Of a stretch of 64,000 bases of DNA, positions 1 to 11,293 are shown in pieces. The stretch comes from Leptidea sinapis (taxonomy: Eukaryota; Arthropoda; Insecta; Lepidoptera; Pieridae). Where the stretch lies: NCBI RefSeq assembly GCF_905404315.1, contig NC_066275.1, forward strand, positions 5,270,001-5,334,000. Reading direction: 5' to 3'. The position numbers were made by a program, and so were the translations under genes. Below the pieces are notes generated by a model that saw nothing but the letters and a program-made list of their open reading frames with translations, did no database searches and was not told the origin of the DNA. The number at the start of each line of letters is the position of its first letter. The first letter of the stretch is position 1.

Positions 1-291
1 TTTTGTCATATACCACTTTCTTATTTTGGGTTTTTTTACGAGCCAGGCTCATAACTTTGGTGACATTAAATAATTTAATGTCTGGGGCTGGCGGGTGGTC
101 GTGTACACTGTGACTCAGCAGCATCATTTCCTCTCTTTCAAACGCCGTGGTAGCTGAAGATCTGCAGGAACCCGTTCTCCACTTATGACACCGCCAGATG
201 GTCTTGTCATTTTTTTTATGATGCTTTATAAATTTATAATTTCCAACCAATAGAGCTATATGGCCGCTACGTGAAGTGATAAACTTTAGTT
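1..291 (-). CDS. mod(mdg4): Terminal FLYWCH exon 1 (partial, runs off left edge)
   Basis: One FLYWCH zinc finger, probably the variable C-terminus of a BTB-FLYWCH chromatin protein. The reverse strand reads from a TTTTCAG acceptor at 294-292; AA completes a split codon, then LKFITSRSGH begins. The core is W32-x-C34, C42, and H63-x-H65 (HDH), with IWRCHKWRTGSC between. The frame stays open after the HDH for more than 30 residues (PPAPD, then a Lys/Arg-rich stretch) to base 1, so the stop lies outside the window. It is the closest relative of the exon at 4640-4923 (shared CHKW/CQKW and GSCRSSATT blocks), which also has a C-terminal tail. The family call is sure; the gene name is inferred from the whole array. 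Confidence 0.85.
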
Positions 292-428
292 CTGAAAATA
301 TTGAAACAATCTCTTATATTCAAATAACGAGATAAATCGCATTGAAAATTAGTTTAAGCGCTTGATATACGCATAATATACAAAAAAAATTAAGTATTAT
401 ATTTTCTCCAAATGTATATTTATAATAT

Positions 429-643
429 TCAAGCATAGAAGCTATCAATTGCATGATTGTGATCATTTTTCCCAATGAAAACTTCATTCATAATCGTTTT
501 AATAGTTGCTCTACATCTTAATCTGGTCGACTTGACACATTTAAAGTATCCTTTATCGGCAGTACTTCTGCTGTGTTCGTTGTATCTGAAGCCATTGTAC
601 ATCAATACTCTTCTGCCCCATCGTGTCATACTAATACACATAT
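429..643 (-). CDS. mod(mdg4): Terminal FLYWCH exon 2
   Basis: Complete terminal exon of about 70 residues. The acceptor is TTGTAG at 645-644; AT completes the split codon, then MCISMTRWGRRVLMYNGFRY. Zinc ligands are C35, C43, H61 and H63 (DHNH). The usual Trp before the first Cys is replaced by Phe (GYFKC). A seven-residue tail (AIDSFYA) follows the HNH before TAG at 429-431. NEHS and STADKGYF are shared with the exons at 1345 and 9056, so the three form a recent paralogous subfamily. It lies only 137 bp upstream (in gene direction) of exon 1. Confidence 0.9.
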
Positions 644-1344
644 CTACAATCACAATTAACTATTAATAATGAGTGTTATATAAAAATAGTTATCATCAGT
701 AAGAACCAGAAGGCGATTGTATTTTTCTATTTCCTACCGATTCTCCACCAAAATTCTCTGTCATTTAAGAATCGTACGCAAAGATTAAGTATTAACAACC
801 TGTCTTAGATAATAGATGTAGACTTATAAATTAATTAGTTAGGTTAGAGCCTCTAGCGGCTATACAACCGATGCATACAGGCCAGGTTTACTACTTTAGT
901 GTGCGTAACAAGCTACGTCTTACACTCGCGATTCGTATGTCACCTTATGTTAGTGTGCGTGCATTGCTCAAAATTACTATCACCCTTTATTTTTTTTTTA
1001 TTAGAATTTTGTTTTTTTTTTTCAATGTAACATAGCCGCCGCATTAAACTATTATGTCAACATAATGGAAAATTTTGTTTCCAGTCTTATTATTATTCTT
1101 TATTAAAAAAAGGTTAATATATTCGAAAACTTTTGGAACAATAATTGAAGACCCAGAGAAAATACATAAGACATAATGAGATATACAGATCATTAAGGTT
1201 AACAAATAAATCGACTAAAAATAATAAGCAATATATTATAGTTTATAAATTTTTCTATGAAGAAAAACAAAGTAAATGGCATGTAGTTTTAACTAATAAT
1301 ATACAAAAATAATAATTTTAAGCTGTTTATTTTTGTAGTAAAAT
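644..1344. other. Intronic spacer
   Basis: AT-rich sequence with poly(T) runs near 990-1020. On the minus strand AATAAA (plus TTTATT at 1326-1331) lies about 14 bases after the stop of the next exon and is a plausible poly(A) signal for it. No coding sequence is recognised. Confidence 0.5.
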
Positions 1345-1550
1345 TTAGCTATCAATCGAATGATTGTGATAATTTTTTCCAATGATGATTTCGTCCATAA
1401 TAATTTTAATAGTTGCCCTACATCTTGCACTGGTTGCCTTCACACAGATGAAGTATCCTTTATCGGCGGTACTTATGCTGTGTTCATTGTATCTGTAGCC
1501 TCTGTAGACCAACACTCTTCTACCTCGTCGAGTCACACTTATAGACATAT
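1345..1550 (-). CDS. mod(mdg4): Terminal FLYWCH exon 3
   Basis: Complete FLYWCH terminal exon. The acceptor TTATAG ends at 1551; AT completes the split codon, then MSISVTRRGRRVLVYRGYRY. Ligands are C35 (in GYFIC), C43, H61 and H63 (YHNH), then SIDS and TAA. It is nearly collinear with the exons at 429 and 9056: same ligand positions, NEHS and STADKGYF blocks, and GKNYHNH ending. A minus-strand AATAAA just past the stop (1331-1326) suggests a short 3' UTR of its own. Phe replaces the canonical Trp of the W-x-C motif, as in its two paralogues, so this was probably fixed before the duplications. Confidence 0.92.
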
Positions 1551-2084
1551 CTATAACAACAATAATAGAATATTACGAATACACCAAAAACATAAACTTT
1601 AACATACTGTTTGTAATCATTCTAGAGAACTGAAATGTGAAAGTATTGGGAACATATTAAAACAATGTCAGTATTCACAGTATTTTCTCTGATTAATGAT
1701 AGTGTTACACATTTAAATAAAACACTTTTTAAAGATTTTGCCCAAACGAGAAATCTAATATTAATACACAGTATAAATTACACGTGTTTAAATCCATTAA
1801 AAAGTGTTTTATTTGAAAGTAGTAATCATCAGCAAGATCCAGTTAGTCACGGAGCAACGGCACCATCACATCTTCGGAGATCCACACATCTTTAAAACAT
1901 CAGACATCTACCGTATCTATTACAAAGAGTGTTACAGACGAATGCCATTAATAATCATTGTGTTATTGACCACAAGCTTGAAAGCCATCTTTACAAACTG
2001 AATATATATTTACCCACACATGAGCACGAGAACATTTTTGTAAAAGCTTCCTTTCCCTGTGTTTCTTGCTTGAATTGCCATAAC
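1551..2084. other. Intronic spacer
   Basis: AT-rich. Short open frames exist on the plus strand (1665-1895, 1804-2001) but show no motif I recognise. Nothing else seen. Confidence 0.45.
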
Positions 2085-2275
2085 TTTTTTTTATGGAAGA
2101 GGAGGTCAACTGAAGATAAGTGATCACCACCGCCCACATTCTCTTGCAACACGAGAGGAATCACAGGAGTGTTACCGGCCAATGAAGGTATTCATGTCGT
2201 ATGGTAACACAGAGGGGCACAAGAAAGTTCATTCCACAGGTAGGTTGTACGTGGAACAAAGTTCCTTGAAAACGG
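2085..2275 (-). mobile_element. Non-LTR retrotransposon 3' fragment (family D)
   Basis: Plus-strand text such as AGGAGGTCAACTGAAGATAA and the following GTGATCACCACCGCCCAC matches the block repeated at 17020, 25080, 32190, 50155, 53245 and 58240. On the reverse strand it encodes remnants of a LINE ORF end (VIPLVLQENVGGGDH). The longest copy (25045-25860) shows it is the 3' terminus of a non-LTR element oriented minus. Confidence 0.65.
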
Positions 2276-2970
2276 TACTATGGAGGAAGTAAGTATAAAA
2301 AAGCACGATTTCTCTTATTGAATGTTATTATCTTGTAATTTGTATGAAAAATCTATGATCAGTTGACCCAAGCTCATTACTTCTCGTCCTTTTTCTAAAA
2401 AATATGAACAATTCATGAAACAGTACTTCATAGAAAAGGTATTTACAAACATGATAGCATCAGATAAACACACATTCAATGAAAACATTTTATACAAAAT
2501 ACTTAACTATAATACATATACTGCCATTCAATTCAAAATTATTATTTATTTGCTCTCACAATAAAAATTTAGTATACACAGTACATTAAAATCTATATTT
2601 AAACATTGTTTTACTTGTGAGAGACCGGTGCTTGAAATAGGTAACGAATACCTGTGCTTGAAGTCACCGGGCCCCCAACGCACATGGTAATGATGTAAAG
2701 GAATATACAAAAAATAAATATATTATAATAAAACTTAATTAAATAAAGAAAACTAATTTAGATAAAGAAACTAATTGAGAGAAAACATTTTCCGTGTTGG
2801 AAAATACAAACCAGACAAAATACGCCCTATCAAAGTGTGTTTTACAACAATGAATTGATGTTAGTGTGGTTGATGGGTTTGTGTAGGTGTGTGTATTTGT
2901 GTGTGTGTGTGTGTGTTTGTAGTGACTTGGTGTATGTGTTGTACAAAATTTTTAACTTATAATATTATGT
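2276..2970. other. Spacer with GT microsatellite
   Basis: AT-rich intronic DNA. A (GT)n-type simple repeat lies at about 2880-2932 (TGTGTGTGTG core). No gene seen. Confidence 0.55.
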
Positions 2971-2975
2971 AAGTT

Positions 2976-3600
2976 TTAAGTTTCAGTATAGTCCAAGTGT
3001 TTTAGCGATTCAAAAAGTTTTTTTTTACTTTTTTGATAGTTGACTACTAATTTTAGCACTTTATTTATCTTAATAATCAAAAAGCTACCTACATAGCATG
3101 GGAATTTGTTAATGAAGAATGTATTAAATTTTGGTGTGCTAAATAGTTTATATTTAAAACGTCTATTTTGGGCTTCATTTATGTCTTCCACATCGACCAG
3201 AACATGTAATCGTAACATTTCTTTCTTGATATAAAAGAGATGATACAAGAATGAACGGAATTTACTCACCTTAAGGATAACTGAGTTTTTGCAGCATCTC
3301 CCCACGTGTCAATACAGTAAGAAACTAGAGACTCGCACAAGGCATGGTAAATAATCTTCATTACTTTAGGATCTGCAGCATGAGAAATATTTTTAAATAA
3401 AGCTATCAGTTTACGAATTCGTCTAGTTAAAAGAAGAATATGTGATTCAAAAGTTAAATTATTATCTATCATGACACCTAAATATTTTACTATTGTAGTT
3501 GTGTTGATAATTGGACAATTATATGAAGAGGAAGTCGACAGCGCAATACAGGAACAAGAATGAGCTATGATATTAAAACCATGTACTGACGGTTGGAATT
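2976..3600 (-). mobile_element. LINE reverse-transcriptase C-terminal fragment
   Basis: The reverse strand reads YLGVMIDNNLTFESHI, then RRIRKLIALFKN, then SYCIDTWGDAAKT. These are the post-catalytic 'thumb' motifs of Jockey/CR1-like non-LTR retrotransposon polymerases. The frame breaks near 3270 and the rest is AT-rich decay. It is a dead 5'-truncated copy in a long intron, with no RT active site. Confidence 0.7.
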
Positions 3601-3604
3601 TTTT

Positions 3605-4639
3605 TAATTGAGAAAGTCATATAGTTCGTTTTCTCCGTATTTAAGCTAAGGCTTGAAGCCAGTTAGAAATTTTGTTAAATGAAATTGAATGAATTAAAAA
3701 ACATGTAAATTTACTTCAATTTCAGTATAGCACTGACTTTTATCAAATGCATACATATACCAATCATTATAACAATAAATTATAATGTACATACAGTCAT
3801 AGTCGTATAGACGTTTGTTCTAAAAAACATTGAAATGTGATTAAATAACGAAAAAATTGGTTTTTCTTAACCAAAATCTAAATAACAGAGCATTGGTAAG
3901 CACATTGAAAAACAAGATAGCAACATAAGATATATAAATTATACAATAACTTACACAATACACGCTTACACATAAGAAAAATATATAATTTAAAATTGAG
4001 GCACAGAAATTATTCCAAATAAATAAAGTAAAAAGTTTGATGTCTCTTTAAATTACAATCACACCATCTTGAAATAACACGCATAGCATACAAAAGCGCT
4101 TATTAATTATACTGCAATTGTAAAACTTATATATATACACAAATCAATTCTCTTCAAAGTCTCTAATCATTCAAAGTTTCATAGAGAGTTACCGAACCAA
4201 CATAGACAAAAACTTATAAAAATAAAACTTATAGTAATATCTTGTAAACTTAAGATAGCAACGCTTATTGATTAGACTATTACATAGCTTGATCGCAAGC
4301 AAATTGATGATTTGTATTGTATTAATATTTTAAATGGTGCATTTTTGATAGCCAATCGATGCTCCAACAAAATTAATCTACCAGATCACAACCAAGTATT
4401 TATATAATTCATTTAAACACATAATTCTTATAATGACTAGAAATTTAGGTCTTATCTAATTAATATTAGCATTATCCTTGAAAGCTCAATTTTCACACAA
4501 CCAACTAAAACATAGCAATTATATAAGACTATTGTAATGAGAGAGAATTTATTTGCAAATTGCAATAATTCATTAAATCAAGATCATTGTAATGAGACCT
4601 AATGAGAATCAGACGCCCTATGTAATATAATGAAGTAAT
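3605..4639. other. Intronic spacer
   Basis: About 1 kb of AT-rich sequence between LINE debris and an exon. No coding sequence, repeat or RNA gene recognised. Confidence 0.5.
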
Positions 4640-4923
4640 CTAAAACGATGTGCCGTCGTATTGGTAGCCCGCCGCTTGGCTGGCAGCGTGACAAGCAAGT
4701 GACAAGTTGGGTTGAGAGGCAGGCGCATGGTCGTGCAGCGTGTGTCGTAACAGTATAACATCCTGACCATCCTGCAATGTAGTAGCTGAAGATCTACACG
4801 ATCCCCGGCGCCATTTCTGACACCGCCAGAGAGTTTTCTCTTTGTAACTCTTATGCCTTATATATTTATAGTCTCCGACCATGAGGGTTTGTCGACCATT
4901 TCGCGATAAAATAAATTTTAGAG
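4640..4923 (-). CDS. mod(mdg4): Terminal FLYWCH exon 4, with C-terminal tail
   Basis: FLYWCH terminal exon with an extended C-terminus. The acceptor is TTCCAG at 4925-4924; CT completes the split codon, then LKFILSRNGRQTLMVGDYKY. Ligands are W32-x-C34, C42 and H63-D-H65. About 30 further residues (APASQPNLSLACHAASQAAG and on to GTSF) precede the stop at 4640. It pairs with exon 1: same residue spacing, CQKWRRGSCRSSATT versus CHKWRTGSCRSSATT, and both have tails after HDH. The tail contains one extra Cys and His but no second finger. Confidence 0.9.
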
Positions 4924-5829
4924 CTGGAAGTATTGTAAAAGTTAGTAATGATGTAAGAAAATTATTAGTACTCGTATAACATAAGAAGCATTATATATTG
5001 TGGCAGTGATGTTTTTCTTTATAGAAAAGAAAAGCATACTAATAAAGGAAGATTTAAAGATGATTTGACTAAAAGGATAATAAGATAGAAATGGATAATG
5101 GTGATAATAATGCTTATTGTAATCTCAGATCTAAGTTATTTGATATTAGGATTTTTGGAATCATCAAGGAAATAATATGTTTTTATATTTTTGTTTATTA
5201 ATTTATTCGTTAGCGTTATTTTTGTTCTTGCATTTATTAGTAGGGTTAACGAGAAATTTATTGTGAGAATAGTTGAATATTTTTTCCCTTTAAATATATT
5301 TTTTCTAAATTCAAAATTCATTTGGCTTCGATTTCATACTTTTTTACACACTTTATTCCCTAATTATTCCAGAGGGTGAAAGCAGCTAGAGACACGTTGT
5401 ACGTTAACGCAGGTTTTCATTTGCAGATTCTTTCTTCAAGCGTTTTCTATACTTTTTTATTTACTCTCCAAATTCCTTCAATACTCTTAACTTGACCCTT
5501 TTCTTCCTTTTTTCCCTTTAATTCAACATTTTTAACCGGTTGATTTTTTATTCTTTGGATCCGTAATTTTCCAAATCAGCACGACGCTTTTTTCCAAGTC
5601 TTTAATACCTTGGTTGTTTATTTTTTACTTACTTCATATAGTTAATAATAACAAGAACAAATTGAACAGTGTTATATATAAAAAAATAGAATAAAATATA
5701 AACTAATATAATTTTCGGATCTCCTGTCTTCTTAACGTGGTTTTCTTAACAAAATAGACGAAATATAAACATGTAATATGTATAGTCTATTTAAATAATA
5801 TGTACTTTTTAAAGAATTAATACGCGTGT
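4924..5829. other. Intronic spacer
   Basis: AT-rich with T-rich stretches around 5270-5640. No coding exon, repeat unit or RNA recognised. Confidence 0.5.
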
Positions 5830-6105
5830 AATTGTAATTGTATTTTTTGCGTAAAGTGATTGCGAAATATAAGTGGCATTGAGCAGGGCACATAGCTCGA
5901 CGGACAGTTGGCCGTTGGTGCAGTGAAGTCCTCGAATGGCGACCACATACCGTAAGACGTAGTGTTGGTAGGCCCTCCACAAGATGAACCGACGATCTGG
6001 TCAAGATCGCCGGAATACGTTGGATGAGGGGAGCGCAGGACCGATCATCGTGGAGATCTTTGGGGGAGGTGGACGTCTTCTGGCTGAAATTATGATGATG
6101 TTAGC
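5830..6105 (+). mobile_element. RTE-type LINE 3' end
   Basis: The plus strand, with two in-frame stops, reads AGHIARRTVGRW, EVLEWRPHTVRRSVGRPSTR, TDDLVKIAGIRWMRGAQD. This is the C-terminal signature of RTE-class endonuclease/reverse-transcriptase polyproteins. It ends in an ATGATGATG tail near 6088-6102, typical of RTE 3' repeats. Severely 5'-truncated; dead. Confidence 0.75.
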
Positions 6106-6480
6106 GTAAAACTTATTTTTTTATATAATTTATTACTAATACTTAACTTACATAATATATTACTAAAACTTATAAAATACTAGTTGACCCGACAGACGTT
6201 GTTTTGTACATGATAAATAAACTACTGGTTTTTATGGATTTGTCAATAATATTATATAACATATGCAGGGAGCATATGTTGTTACAATGAAATTGTTTCA
6301 CAGCAGATCTGTCAAACCATGCGTCACTAAATTCCCTCATAGAAAATATGTTCATACAAAACAAATATTGAAAATAAACATAATTATGGGTCCCAAATAG
6401 AAATAAAAACTATCCTATCTCTCAAGTTTTATGCCTTTTTTTGCCTTTTTACAACTGGAATTCATAAAAGTAGAATGAGC
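6106..6480. other. Spacer
   Basis: AT-rich, no coding potential recognised; leads into the truncated 5' end of the LINE at 6481. Confidence 0.5.
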
Positions 6481-8536
6481 CTCAATATAGCCTCTATGAT
6501 GAAAAAACTTTCAACCATAATCCACTCTTTCTGGAATATGTAAGAAAATATTCAAACTCATTTAAACATATTTGTCAAGCAGCAAAATCTTTATACTTAA
6601 GATTTAAAACCACTTGGAAAATGATTAATAATGAATCTGGTAAAACAAAGGATCGCAACTCGGAGTTCAATCTAAATATTAATAATGTAATTGTAAAACC
6701 AAACTTAGATGTTGCTAGAGCTTTTGAAAATTTATTTACCAATGTTCCCATATCTACCACTAAATATTTAAACTCATGTCCAATCAGGGCAATATCATTA
6801 CTTTCTGCAAATGTTATTAAATGTTCAAATAATTTCCAATTTGAGTATGTTAATATATCGGATATTATAAAGTCATTTAAAGAGATTAATGTTAAAAACA
6901 CAGCTGACCTCTGGGGTATATCTGTTAAAGTAATAGGCTCTCTGATTGATATAATAGCGCCTGATCTAGCCCATATATTTAACAAATGACTGTGGCACAT
7001 TTCAAGACCTCATGAAGCATAGCAAAATAATACATTTAATCAAGTCTGGTTGCACTTTAGATCCCTCTAATTATATGCCTATTTCAATTTTGCCTACCCT
7101 GAGTAAAATATTTGAAAAACTAATACTATGTCAACTACGCGCTCATTTTAACATAAATAAAATTATACATGATAAACAATTCGGATTCACTCGGGGACGT
7201 TCAACTGTTGACGCTGGTGTTGCATTAATGGAACATATTTTTAGTGCTTGGGAGGATTCACAATATTCTTTAAGAATCATTTCCGGCCTTTGCAAAGCGG
7301 TTGATTACGTCCACCGTGAAATTCTAATCAGGAAATTGCAACACTATGGCATAAGAGGAAGCGCTTTAATTTTATTAATCTTATATTTGAATAACAGGAT
7401 ACAGTATGTTGGAGTTAATAGTGTAAGGTCTTTAGGCTCCGTGTTAGGAATGGGTGTCCCGCAGGGTTCAATTCTCGGACCATTTCTGTTTTTAGTTTAT
7501 ATCAATGATCTACCCTATCTTATAAGGAACACACATGATATAGTATTGTTTGCGGATGATACATCACTACTATTTAAAGTTAATCGACATGCAACTACTA
7601 TTGAAGATGTAAATAAGAAAACGAAATGCTTAAAATTCATATTACCAAATGTAAAAAAGATTAACACATATTAAATTAAATGGAGAAATGTTGGATCTTG
7701 TAAATAAGACAGTGTTCTTGATTATAACTCTAGACGAGAAGCTTCAGTGGGGTGACCATATATCTGCTTTAGCAAACAGATTAAGCTCTGCAGCATATGC
7801 GGTTAAGAAGATTAGAGAACTGACTGACATAGATACGGAATAGTATATTTTAGTTACTTCCACAGCATTATGAGCTATGGTATCCTTTTATGGGGTAATG
7901 CTGCTGAGATCAATACGATATTTGTGCTGCAGAAGAGAGCCGTTAGAGCCATTTATAACATGGGATCTAGAATTTCGTTAAAGAATAAGTTTAATGAAAT
8001 AGTAGTATTATGACAGTAGCCTCACAATACATTTACGAGAATTTGTTTGTACAAAAGAATAAAAATAAGTTCACAAGACTAAGTGACTTACATAGTATTA
8101 ATACTAGAAATAAGGGTAGACTTGCCATGCCTGCCACAAGACTCCATAAAGTCAGTAATTCTTTTGGGTGTCAGTGTGTTCACTTCTATAACTTCTATAA
8201 CTCCCCGAACAGATAGCAAATATGTCTGTAAACAAATTCAAAGCCTTCACAAATTTCACTTCGTAAATTAAGCAACAAAGGCTATTTATTACAATATCCA
8301 AGATTATTTAAATGATAAAGCAGCCTGGAATTGAATTGCTCTACTTAAGTGTCATTTGTTATATGTGATTTTAATTGTTTGATATTATTTATTTTACTAA
8401 TTTGATTTGTTTGATTTTAATTTTATCTATTTGATATTATTTATTTATTGTTATTAAATTAAGTGTATGACTGAACTTAAATCATTGTTAATCGATGGTA
8501 TGAGTTCAATAAACGTTTTGATTTTGATTTTGAAAT
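6481..8536 (+). mobile_element. Jockey/CR1-like LINE, 5'-truncated and decayed
   Basis: The plus strand encodes a broken reverse transcriptase in three main pieces: a linker region (6495-6989), the catalytic domain (7012-7674) and a C-terminal part (7730-8340). Visible motifs are FGFTRGRSTVDAG, SGLCKAVDYVH (degenerate), GVPQGSILGPF, and the FADD active site in VLFADDTSLLF near 7548-7580. Stops and frameshifts separate the pieces, and the endonuclease domain is absent. The 3' end is an AATAAA-containing stretch followed by GATTTTGATTTTGA repeats at 8510-8536. It is oriented opposite to the FLYWCH exons and is a relative of the fuller copy at 41335-44285. Confidence 0.9.
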
Positions 8537-9055
8537 AGTTTCGAAAATCCAAAAAGCGGACCTCATAATCGAATTATCCACAAAAAGATGATTATATTTT
8601 GTAAAAGTGTGCACATCTGAAGTAGGTGGTGAAGTAGGAAAATTTGAATAAAGTTAAGGAGACCCAAGTGACAAGTACAGTGTCTTTACTAAAACATAAT
8701 AAATTTAAAATTATAAAGTCTGTCATAATTAAATATAAATAATAGTTTAACGCTTATATTAATTGAGAAACACCGCAGTGTGTTACTTAAAATAATAATA
8801 AACATTGCCTAAAGTTATTCAAAACAAGAAATACAATAGAAGAGTTTCGCTATCTGTCAGTATATAAAGGTCCGTTTTGTCAGGAAAGCGAGGAACTATT
8901 GTAGAATTTGAATTTAATATAAAATACTTAATCAAAGTGATTTCAAAAAAATGTGACATTTATTCAACATTCTACACATAGCACAGTCAAGTGAATAATA
9001 ACCTGTGGCGTAGCGGTCGTAAGATCATTCATCGTACATGACTATCATACAACAA
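8537..9055. other. Intronic spacer
   Basis: AT-rich; nothing recognised. Confidence 0.45.
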
Positions 9056-9261
9056 TCAATACATACTAGAATGATTGTGGTAATTTTTTCCGACAATAAT
9101 CTCATCGAGTACAATTTTGACAGCGGCCCTACAGTTGGCGCTGCTCCACTTGACACACACGAAGTAGCCCTTGTCGGCCGTACTGCTACTGTGTTCGTTG
9201 TACCTGAAGCCATTGTACACCAACACCCGCCTGCCTCGCTTGGTGAGGCTCATAATGTATG
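9056..9261 (-). CDS. mod(mdg4): Terminal FLYWCH exon 5
   Basis: Complete FLYWCH terminal exon. The acceptor TTACAG ends at 9262; CA completes the split codon, then YIMSLTKRGRRVLVYNGFRY. Ligands are C35 (GYFVC), C43, H61 and H63 (YHNH), then SSMY and stop. It belongs to the same subfamily as the exons at 429 and 1345 (NEHS, STADKGYF, GKNYHNH). Its GC content is visibly above the surrounding AT-rich sequence, as expected of a coding exon under selection. Confidence 0.92.
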
Positions 9262-10284
9262 CTGTAACAAAAACAACGACAACTAGTTTAGTCTACATCA
9301 TACTCCAACATGCGTAAGTTTCACTACAAACAGAATTAAACACTATTGTAACCTTTGTACTTCATCCTGACTTGCACTAAATAACTTATTACTAATTTTA
9401 CAGTGAATAAAGATTCTTTGACTTTGACTTTGACTAAATCATTTCTATATAAAACATATTAAATGATAAAGACATACGCAAGACATATTTAGAGCTAAAA
9501 ATATTTTTCGCCTAAGGTTCACTTAATTCATCGCTTAAATATCGCTGTAATGAATATCTCCAAAATGTAAGCTATTCAAAATTCTGTGAATTTCTTCATA
9601 ATTTTCAGTCTTTCATGTATCAATTAATAATATGATGCGATTTAAGTATTATTATAGTAGAACAAATAAATAAATAAACTACCGTTCAGGGTAATTCAGG
9701 CCAATAATAATATTTGTAGACTTTTTATCATAATAATTGATTCTCAAATGAACATCTATTATTTATGCAAATTATTATATTATATTAAAATCGGCAAGTC
9801 AATACTTACATATTTTTATCAGGGTCATTGAAAAGCATTTATAATGATATAGAGAAACAATTAATCGTTTCGTATATTCTATTTTCGGGAATCATACCAT
9901 AATTTAAACAAATTAAAATATTAACTCTCCATATTCTTTATCCTTAAAAAATTAAATCAATATTGGCATACTATCATTATCTTTATCGGAGACAATAAAA
10001 ATTAAGAAACAGATTTCGGCTTCATCTGAGTTGCTCTAAGAAGTATCCATAAAGGCGATAATATCCTATTTTATTTACTTAACCAGTAAAAGTTGTCTAA
10101 GAGCCTTTTCAATCTCCGAAATAAAATTAAAGATTTTGATTTTGAATCCAGATTTTATTTCATCCGTCAACCAATTCTGAATGTGTATTTCAATTTCCAA
10201 TATAACATACAACACAGTTGTAAACACGCTTGTCAGTCACATTCATTCAAGCATCAATAGATCAGCACAAAGATATATTCAAAT
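9262..10284. other. Spacer with LINE/SINE-type tail
   Basis: Contains a short 3' tail at about 9395-9435 (GAATAAAGATTC followed by TTTGACTTTGACTTTGAC), the simple-repeat end of a non-LTR element; a similar tail lies near 10120-10145. Otherwise AT-rich with no gene. Confidence 0.5.
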
Positions 10285-10760
10285 TCATATATTTTTATTC
10301 AAAATAGGATTTCAAATCTCTTAATGAACGTCAAAAACCACCACCTATTCGAAATAGTATATCTCAGACCTGAGAAGAACGGGCGCAAGAAACTCAGCAG
10401 AGTTTCTTTTTTCTTAATTTAGCAACAATATATTATGTAATATCGTACAATAAAATTTAATTTGATATAGCCTGAGGGCGTTCGCTTCATTCCCACCCTG
10501 TGGTATCATTGAGAAAATCATTGATGTTACACACAAACATTTTTTAAGAATTCATTTGAATATAGTAACATATTTATTTAGTACATTTTCGGGATCATGT
10601 TGTAAAAGCATATACATCACCCAACATACGATTTATTAGCTCGACTTTACCGAGTAGTAGGCATAGGAAGTTTATCTTTGTTCCTCAAGTTAATATTATG
10701 ACTGTCGCAGTTTCTAGCAAATTAATTAATGTGATTTTGTTCTTAGGGAACATGGTGATA
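10285..10760 (-). mobile_element. LINE 3' fragment (family C)
   Basis: The reverse complement matches the plus-strand 3' part at 23420-23868: the block with AGGTCTGAGATAT and CTGCTGAGTTTCTTGCGCC, and a coding trace of the type IGRCICFYN and NDFLNDTT. It retains only the end of the RT C-terminus and the 3' UTR, oriented minus. Confidence 0.6.
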
Positions 10761-10964
10761 TGCAACAGTCAATATGATTATTACTTTAATATTGAAAGAA
10801 AGAAGAAGAAATGCCAAAAGCGGGAAGAGGATTAAAATAACAATCTCGAATCACAATTTAAAATTGTGATCGAAAATATAATTCGGCCATTAGACGAAAG
10901 AACTCCTTCTCCTCGTCTAGCGTGGGGCTAAAATCTTTTGTGACCTCCAACAGTAACAATAACG

Positions 10965-11161
10965 TTACTGACAAATATGACTTTTTGAGATGAATATGCC
11001 GTTATTTTGCGTCACCAGGACTGTTGCTCTACATCCGTGATTCTTCTTCACACAGATCCAGGTGGTGCGAAGGTTATCCCGCGATACATAGTGCTGGTTG
11101 TAGCGATGGCCGCGGTAGTACAGCACCTGGTGACCTTTCTTCGATGTTCCAAATTTGACAT
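10965..11161 (-). CDS. mod(mdg4): Terminal FLYWCH exon 6, altered zinc ligand
   Basis: Found by direct reading of the reverse strand. The acceptor TTTCTAG ends at 11162; AT completes the split codon, then VKFGTSKKGHQVLYYRGHRY. Ligands are W34-x-C36, C43 and H61, but the last ligand position holds Cys rather than His (SHICQ, then TAA at 10965). The finger is thus C-C-H-C instead of C-C-H-H. Cys is a competent zinc ligand, so the fold may survive. The core (RTTWICVKKNHGCRATV) is otherwise canonical and shows no decay. The start is set by the acceptor, since there is no useful Met. Confidence 0.88.
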
Positions 11162-11293
11162 CTAGAAAGAAAACAGTATCGTAATTCCTAATGTTATAAT
11201 ATAGTAGAATTTCACTAATTAAATTGTATTATTCTTTAAATGAATTATCAAGAAGACCTTCTAAAACCAGAAAAAAGTTACCAGAAATATATT

